Below, piece by piece: positions 6,153 through 10,427 of a stretch of DNA of 10,427 bases. The notes under the pieces are model-generated. The model was given only the letters and a program-made list of their open reading frames with translations, was not told where the DNA came from and ran no database searches. This DNA comes from Candidatus Hydrogenedentota bacterium (GTDB taxonomy: Bacteria > Hydrogenedentota > Hydrogenedentia > Hydrogenedentales > CAITNO01). Numbering within the stretch: the stretch's first letter is position 1; every line of letters starts with the position of its first letter. Made by a program: the position numbers and the translations under genes. The DNA lies in assembly GCA_903822375.1 (NCBI GenBank), contig CAIJOU010000900.1, forward strand, positions 1-10,427. Direction: 5' to 3'.

Positions 6153-6237
6153 AGGTGATATCCAAGGGATAGGTCTCACAAACTCGAAAAGAGGGTATTT
6201 AGTGAATACTACTATTAACAGAAAAGACCCATCACCT
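6153..6237 (+). other. Possible multibranch RNA-like element in the divergent region
   Basis: AGGTGAT (6153-6159) and ATCACCT (6231-6237) close a segment with a nested GGTCT/AGACC pair (6172-6176, 6225-6229). Small hairpins ATCC-AAG-GGAT, CTC-GAAAA-GAG and GTATT-TAGTG-AATAC lie inside. The individual stems are short enough to arise by chance, so only the nested arrangement is noteworthy. From 6240 to 6540 there are further ordinary short hairpins (for example 6384-6396, 6472-6488 and 6496-6533) and no gene I can support. Confidence 0.2.
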
Positions 6238-6576
6238 TTGCCCCAGACGGCACCTGTAGGCGTTGTACCGGAAGAATCGTACGACGTGTTTGATTGCGAG
6301 GTACAGACCTCCTATCGGCAATTCGCTGTAGAACGTCCGCCCTTGGCTGTCAATCCTGCCACCAACTCCGGGAACGACAGGCAGGGGCCATGCCCCACGC
6401 CCTCTTGGCAAAGTGCGGCCAAAGGTCATGGGGGACGTTCATCGAGAAAGGCGTACTGGGTCGCATATGAGGAGAAAGGGGATTTCTCGAGGAGTGGTGT
6501 TGTCCGTTGCCGACCAATCTGGACAGAGGCACCGGCCATATGCAAAAGAATATATGTGTCCACCACCACGGCGGGG

Positions 6577-6582
6577 TATAAT
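6577..6582 (+). promoter_or_regulatory. -10 element upstream of the OB-fold-like gene
   Basis: A perfect TATAAT lies 36 bases before the ATG at 6619, in the right place for a promoter of the plus-strand gene pair. No convincing -35 hexamer is found at 16-18 bp, so it would be weak or activator-dependent. Confidence 0.4.
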
Positions 6583-6618
6583 AAAGTTCAGTGCAACGGT
6601 GAGGAGCTTAGGAGAGAA

Positions 6619-7272
6619 ATGAAACAGTTGTTCTTGAGTGTCGTGCTACTGGTCGCCGGTATGGCGGGAATCGTGCAGGCGCAAAACCCTGAGCGTGACC
6701 CGGGGCAGGAGGCCGCCGCGCAGGCGGCCGCCCGTCTGCAGGAGGAACCGGAGTCTGTGGTGGTGTCGGTATTCGTCCTTGGCACCGTGTCGGTAAAGGG
6801 AGAGATTGTATCCATTCAGGTGAAGACAGCCCGCGGGTCCGATGGCGCGGGACTGAAAGACTTGATTGGGAAGTCACTCAAAGTTACGGGAAAAAAGATC
6901 CAGCGGTTGGTGCAGATGACGGGCAAGGAGGTGGAACTGCGGGGCAAGGTGACCAATGGCGCTGAGTTAGATGTGTTTTCATACAGTGAGCGCCGTACGG
7001 TAACCGCCGCCGAATCGGCGGAGTCGCAGGGAGCCCGTGGTGCGGTGGGAGCCCCCAAGGGCGCCATCAACGCCAGGGGCCCCGGTGAGGTGCCTGCCGC
7101 GGCAGGTGTTCGTACACCCATTGGGGCGCTCAATGACCCCAAGGGCGCGGGAAGGAACAAGCCGAACGCCGGTGCGATCGGCGCGTTGCAGGGGCGCAAG
7201 AAACCTCAGGAACCGGAACTGGGCCCCGATCTTAATGCGGTGGCTTTGGGCGCGGCCGTCACCGCGCGGTGA
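6619..7272 (+). CDS. Secreted OB-fold-like protein with Gly/Ala/Pro-rich tail
   Basis: The 217-residue product has a clear signal peptide, MKQLFLSVVLLVAGMAGIVQ, with cleavage expected after VQA (residue 21). A Gln/Ala/Glu-rich linker precedes a small beta-rich domain (about 48-121). In that domain VKGEIVSI, LIGKSLKVTGK, MTGKEVELRGKV and ELDVFSY look like OB-fold strands of small periplasmic proteins. Residues 138-192 are Gly/Ala/Pro-rich with a loosely repeated GAPKGAI / GALNDPKGAG / GAIGAL pattern, probably disordered. I do not recognise a named family and assign no function. The frame is open upstream to 6148, but AGGAG four bases before ATG and the signal peptide fix the start at 6619. It is divergent from the polysaccharide operon, and its stop nearly meets the next gene, so the two are probably cotranscribed. 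Confidence 0.85.
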   Translation: MKQLFLSVVLLVAGMAGIVQAQNPERDPGQEAAAQAAARLQEEPESVVVSVFVLGTVSVKGEIVSIQVKTARGSDGAGLKDLIGKSLKVTGKKIQRLVQMTGKEVELRGKVTNGAELDVFSYSERRTVTAAESAESQGARGAVGAPKGAINARGPGEVPAAAGVRTPIGALNDPKGAGRNKPNAGAIGALQGRKKPQEPELGPDLNAVALGAAVTAR

Positions 7273-7301
7273 GTCCGGGAAGCATGGCAACAGGAAAAGA
7301 A

Positions 7302-8339
7302 ATGCCGCGACTTGTGATACTGACTCTGTCGTGTCTCCTGGCCGCCTGCGCCGTGCAGGCGCAGGGACACCAGAAGATACTCATTCCCCCGGAATTCGAC
7401 CGGGTGTTTCGAGCGACCTTTGAGGGTTCCCGGGCACTCGATCAGTTCACAGCGTCGGGCACGCTGGCCGTTAGGGTCGTGTCTGAAGGCAAGACCAAAG
7501 ACATGCACTACAGCGTATCGCTTGCGAAACGCAAGCCGGGCGCGTTCGCGGTGTCGGTGTCCAGGGCCGAAGACGGGCGCCTGCTCGCGCGGGTTGTCTC
7601 CACGGGTGTCAAAGGGCATGTGTCCCTGTATCTGCCACGCGAGTTGGTGATGGCGGCAACCCCCACCCGGATTGGCCAGGTGACCGACACCTACACGCTG
7701 CCTGTGGTCATTACACTCTTCGACTTTCTGGATGACGGCAAACTTGAGCGATGGTGGTCGCTGCTCAGCAGCGCGGAGTTCGAAGGCCGCGAAGCGGCCG
7801 AGCCCGCCGCCACGGAACACCTGCGTTTCAGGATGAACAATTATTGGACGCTGCGCGATATCGGCGTTGATCTGTGGGTGCGCGAGGGGGACCGTCCCCT
7901 CATGGCACGCATGGATGTCGACCTGACGACGGCGCTTACCCAGCGCGGTCCCGCTTCCTGGGTCAAGCCGGGCGGTTCGGTGAATCTCTCCATTCTGTTC
8001 AAGGATTGGGCCTTCGACAAGGAGCCCGAATCCGCATCCTTTGACCAACCCACCCCTCTTGAACAGTACGGAGAACTGAACCTGCGCGACGTGATGCTGG
8101 TTGAACAGTCCGGTGTCATGTCCACTCTTGCCGCCACGGTGGATCCGGCGCAACTGGTGTCACAGCTCCGAGACGCCCATGCTTCAGGCGGCACTTCCGC
8201 TCTTGTCGAGCGCCTGAAGAAGACTACTCCCGCCCAGCGGGACCAATTGGTCGGCAAACTTCGCGGCAGCGCCGCTGCCCGGGCCCGTCAGGCCGGCGTA
8301 ACTCCGGCAGACATCAGCCAGTACAGCGGGTTGCGCTGA
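7302..8339 (+). CDS. DUF2092/LolA-like secreted protein, possible lipoprotein
   Basis: The 345-residue product begins MPRLVILTLSCLLAACAVQA. This could be a lipoprotein signal (LAAC, Cys 16) or an ordinary Sec signal cut after VQA. The body resembles the LolA-like beta-half-barrel of DUF2092 proteins: ASGTLAVRVV, MHYSVSLAKRKPGAFAVSVS, VSLYLP, then LRFRMNNYWTLRDIGVDLWV with REGDRPLMARMDVDLT and a late LFKDWAFDKEPESASF. That family is periplasmic and of unknown function; lipid or lipoprotein binding is only a fold-based guess. A charged helical tail (about 275-335) extends it. I prefer ATG 7302 because AGGA lies six bases before it. GTG 7269 (overlapping the upstream stop as GTGA) and ATG 7284 are in-frame alternatives. 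It follows the OB-fold-like gene within 29 bases. Confidence 0.8.
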   Translation: MPRLVILTLSCLLAACAVQAQGHQKILIPPEFDRVFRATFEGSRALDQFTASGTLAVRVVSEGKTKDMHYSVSLAKRKPGAFAVSVSRAEDGRLLARVVSTGVKGHVSLYLPRELVMAATPTRIGQVTDTYTLPVVITLFDFLDDGKLERWWSLLSSAEFEGREAAEPAATEHLRFRMNNYWTLRDIGVDLWVREGDRPLMARMDVDLTTALTQRGPASWVKPGGSVNLSILFKDWAFDKEPESASFDQPTPLEQYGELNLRDVMLVEQSGVMSTLAATVDPAQLVSQLRDAHASGGTSALVERLKKTTPAQRDQLVGKLRGSAAARARQAGVTPADISQYSGLR

Positions 8340-8426
8340 AGGCAGAATACAAGGCGGTTGGTGTGCAAGGGGACGTCATATTCTGGGGCGGTATCTCTAC
8401 AAGTTCGGCAAGGCTCTCCGGGTAGG

Positions 8427-8462
8427 GGGAAGAGCAGAAGGAAACTTCTCTCTGGCGTTCCC
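8427..8462 (+). terminator. Hairpin with GAAA loop downstream of the secreted-protein pair
   Basis: AGAG-C-AGAAG (8431-8440) pairs with CTTCT-CTCT (8445-8453) around a GAAA tetraloop with one bulged C, nine pairs in all. It may be extended by GGGA/TCCC (8427-8430, 8459-8462). It lies about 90 bases after the stop in operon orientation. No T-tract follows, so it may be a 3'-end stabiliser or processing site rather than an intrinsic terminator. TTCTC-AA-GAGAA at 8467-8478 offers competing pairings. Confidence 0.35.
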
Positions 8463-8883
8463 TCTGTTCTCAAGAGAAGCAAACGGGACCACCTTTGCTG
8501 TAGTACGCCAACTGGCAATGATTCCCAGATGGAACAGCGGGCAACACGACAAGTCCATTCGAAGAATGTTCCAAATCCCTGAATGGCTTCAATTCCTCCG
8601 GGAACCCAGACCGAACCCTTCCAACTTAAAGTCCGACCAAGGTCCCTGTGTTCAGTGCCTCATACACTCCGGTGAGACTTTCAAGTAGAGGCGCGGCATG
8701 TTGTTACGCAGGGGTTTTCCACTCACCAGGACTGCCTCGACGCTCCAACCCAACGGTGGGGCGATGCACGCGCACTCCTTTAGATACTCCGATACGTCCC
8801 TCATGCAGACTGCGAAATCTCTGAGCGACAATTGTGATTGGTTTAATCTTTGATAGCCAAAAAGGACTCTGAAAAGTTATCTA
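8463..8883. other. Intergenic stretch without recognisable gene
   Basis: About 420 bases with no convincing coding sequence. One frame is open from about 8302 to 8691, with its first ATG at 8518, but it has no ribosome-binding site or recognisable family. Modest inverted repeats are GGTGAG/CTCACC (8671-8676, 8722-8727) and GAGGC/GCCTC crossing it. An 8-bp palindrome, ACAATTGT (8828-8835), lies some 50 bases before the promoter and could be a binding site. No transposase remnant is evident. Confidence 0.4.
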
Positions 8884-8913
8884 TTGACAATATAGTGACG
8901 ATAATGATATTAA
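8884..8913 (+). promoter_or_regulatory. Candidate promoter of the surface-protein gene
   Basis: A consensus TTGACA (8884-8889) is followed at 18 bp by TATTAA (8908-8913), or at 16 bp by GATATT. Both are moderate -10 matches within a strongly AT-rich stretch. Transcription would begin near 8920, about 90 bases before the first possible start codon. Confidence 0.5.
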
Positions 8914-8923
8914 TACGTATGGA

Positions 8924-8965
8924 GCCCTAAGGTTTTTGGGCATTGGATGAGTCTAGAACCCTTAG
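8924..8965 (+). promoter_or_regulatory. Leader hairpin of the surface-protein gene
   Basis: CTAAGG (8927-8932) pairs with CCTTAG (8960-8965), continued past a bulged C by TTTT with AGAA. A competing GCCC/GGGC stem lies at 8924-8941. An outer AATACG/CGTATT match (8912-8917, 8974-8979) overlaps the promoter -10 and would only partly be transcribed. It lies in the presumed 5' untranslated region. Confidence 0.3.
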
Positions 8966-9153
8966 TCCCCAGGCGTATTCGGAGTCATTTGCAATTTCGA
9001 AGGAGCATACGAATGCTGAAGAGCCAAGTTGAAGGGACTAAATGTCCCGTCGCCCGTGTGTCGCACTTGACCGCAGCGCAGTTGCCGTCCGACACCCACA
9101 CTTTGGCGGAGCAAGCGGCAATTCGGCCGGGAGGCTCAGGTGAAGGTCCCTTA

Positions 9154-10427
9154 ATGCCTTTCCGAAAGTCGGTCATGTCCAAGCGTATAACCGGTCTTGC
9201 TCTGCTTTGGATATCCGCGCTTATGACTTTGCTTGGGGCTTCTCAGGCCCACGCATTCTCAGTCATACAGCAGTATTACGTCCCATTGCCGGAAACCCAG
9301 CTCCGCTCGTCCTTCCTAACACTGGCCAGCGGTACGGGCACCACTTTCCAGACCATCGTTTCCATTACCGTGGCGGTGCCGGGCACGGTGGTCATTTACG
9401 ACAACTGGGAAGACGGCTATGAGACGGACATCAACAATCCTGTGCAGTCCAGCACCAAGATCTGGGGTGACGGCAACAACGCAAACGGCATCGCTCCCGG
9501 TTACGCGAACGACCCGGCCGGTCTTCCCGCCGGTGCCGTGCTCGCCCTTCGCAACCAGGTGACGCTGCCCCGAAACGCATCAACGGTTCTGTATGACGGT
9601 CGGGACCGTATCGCGACGACGAAATACATCTCCGTTTCCCGTGCAGGCTGGGCCGACACACCCGGCAGCGTTCTGGCCGGGTCCATTGAAATGTACTCCA
9701 CGGCCGATTGGGGAACCAGTTTTGTGATTCCCATCGGCGAGAACCTGATCTATCCGACCCCGCTCACCTCCTCAATGTTTGAGATGACATCCATCTTTGT
9801 GCAGGCGGCGGAGGACGGCACCGTGGTGACCGTCGACCGTGACGGTTCCGGCGCGGCACTGCCGGTCACAACCACGCTTGGCCGCGGCGAAGTGTACTAT
9901 CTCGGTTCCGGCGTGCAGATGGGGGCGACCGTTACGGCCACCCGGCCCGTCCAGGTCGGCATTCTCACCGGCGACATCGGCGGCAACTACGAGAACCGCT
10001 GGTACAACATAGACCCCGTAAGCAACTGGGGCAGAAGTTACTACTCCCCCGTGGGCACCGCCTCCAACGGCCAGCAAACCTATGTCTTCATGTACAATCC
10101 CGACGCGGCCCCTGTCACGGTGAATTATGTTACGGCCACCGGTTCGGGGACTTTGTCCATCCCGGCCAAGGACAGTGCCCGTTTCTTGATGCCCCAGAAT
10201 TCAGGGGCCTCTTTCAAGGGCACTTCGGGCCGCTTCGACGCCATTGCCACGGTGGGGGCCACCACCACACAAAACAACGTGTGGGACTGGGGCTTCAGCC
10301 TTGTTCCGGAGGCCGACCTCACCACGATGCTGGTCAACGGCTGGGGGCCGGGGTCCAGCGATTTGTCCGGGAACGGTAGCCCGCTCTGGGTTACGGCCAC
10401 CAAGAGCACACGCCTTTACGTAGACTA
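9154..10427 (+). CDS. Large secreted surface protein, N-terminal part (3' end outside window)
   Basis: The frame is open to the end of the window, giving at least 424 residues from ATG 9154. A signal peptide is clear: positive n-region RKSVMSKR, hydrophobic core, cleavage expected after SQAHA (residue 34). The mature start, IQQYYVPLPE, and the motifs VVIYDNWEDGYETDI (79-93) and STKIWGDGN (100-108) match the N-terminal region of large secreted bacterial proteins. Those proteins often continue into DUF11/Ig-like repeats and end in a sorting signal such as PEP-CTERM; the C-terminus is not visible here. The sequence is beta-rich, Gly/Thr/Asn-rich and without cysteine in the mature part. GAAGG seven bases upstream supports 9154. 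ATG 9013 is in frame with a better site (AAGGAG, seven bases) but would add 47 residues before the signal. ATG 9175 is also possible. An adhesive or matrix role is inferred. Confidence 0.8.
   Translation, partial: MPFRKSVMSKRITGLALLWISALMTLLGASQAHAFSVIQQYYVPLPETQLRSSFLTLASGTGTTFQTIVSITVAVPGTVVIYDNWEDGYETDINNPVQSSTKIWGDGNNANGIAPGYANDPAGLPAGAVLALRNQVTLPRNASTVLYDGRDRIATTKYISVSRAGWADTPGSVLAGSIEMYSTADWGTSFVIPIGENLIYPTPLTSSMFEMTSIFVQAAEDGTVVTVDRDGSGAALPVTTTLGRGEVYYLGSGVQMGATVTATRPVQVGILTGDIGGNYENRWYNIDPVSNWGRSYYSPVGTASNGQQTYVFMYNPDAAPVTVNYVTATGSGTLSIPAKDSARFLMPQNSGASFKGTSGRFDAIATVGATTTQNNVWDWGFSLVPEADLTTMLVNGWGPGSSDLSGNGSPLWVTATKSTRLYVD

Noticed and set aside
6405..6422. Sigma54-like TGGCA motif
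   Set aside because: The second half lacks the TTGC box and the GG/GC spacing does not fit.
6238..6540. Several 5-6 bp hairpins upstream of the OB-fold-like gene
   Set aside because: Stems this short with small loops are expected by chance in a few hundred bases, so they are not claimed as a functional RNA.
6148..6618. N-terminal extension of the OB-fold-like gene
   Set aside because: The frame is open by chance to a TTG at 6148, but the signal peptide, AGGAG and upstream TATAAT place the start at 6619.
7206..8153. 315-codon open frame on the minus strand
   Set aside because: It covers the DUF2092-like gene in antisense; the plus-strand product has a signal peptide and family motifs, this one has none.
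8302..8691. About 130 codons open on the plus strand after the DUF2092-like gene
   Set aside because: First ATG is late (8518), no ribosome-binding site, and the product resembles no family I know; could be a decayed fragment but nothing supports it.
1..10427. CRISPR arrays, IS elements, tRNA or rRNA genes
   Set aside because: No regularly spaced direct repeats, no transposase motifs and no cloverleaf or rRNA-like sequence were seen on either strand.

Overview
The window comes from a moderately GC-rich bacterial chromosome of the Gram-negative, outer-membrane type. The evidence is a lipoprotein-like polysaccharide export protein of the Wza/OPX class, a LolA-like periplasmic protein, and Sec signal peptides. 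The gene mix (exopolysaccharide export head, large secreted repeat-type surface protein, unusual kinase-fold protein) is common in uncultured PVC-like or Hydrogenedentes-like bacteria. I cannot fix the taxon from the sequence alone. I see no transposase, CRISPR array, tRNA or rRNA.

Layout. (1) 1-399, plus strand: C-terminal end of a kinase-fold protein with DYD in place of DFG. (2) 457-5603, minus strand: a four-gene exopolysaccharide operon. In transcription order it encodes an OPX export lipoprotein, a Wzz/GumC-type co-polymerase, a degenerate CpsD/CapB-like tyrosine-kinase homologue and a WecA/TagO-like polyprenyl-phosphate sugar-1-phosphate transferase with a long soluble tail. (3) 5604-6618: about 1 kb of divergent non-coding sequence. 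It holds a good sigma70-type promoter facing the operon (6061-6089) and a long, apparently structured leader. (4) 6619-8339, plus strand: two secreted proteins, an OB-fold-like protein with a Gly/Ala/Pro-rich tail and a DUF2092/LolA-like protein. (5) 8340-9012: about 670 bp of non-coding sequence with a hairpin, a promoter and a leader hairpin. (6) About 9154 to the window end, plus strand: N-terminal part of a large secreted surface protein, running off the window.

How the parts fit: WecA-like transferase would prime a lipid-linked glycan, the Wzz-like protein and kinase homologue would control chain length and export, and the OPX protein would carry the polymer across the outer membrane. 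The plus-strand secreted proteins and the surface protein plausibly belong to the same envelope or matrix, but this is inference from proximity.

The most unusual content is non-coding. The operon leader contains a 50-nt, three-segment hairpin, a 12-bp long-range pairing that is complete only in operon-strand RNA, an attenuator-like hairpin followed by a T-rich stretch, and a hairpin abutting the ribosome-binding site of the first gene. A second candidate structured element closed by a perfect 9-bp inverted repeat sits inside the operon just before the wecA-like gene. I do not recognise either as a known riboswitch class. Both are sequence-only predictions.
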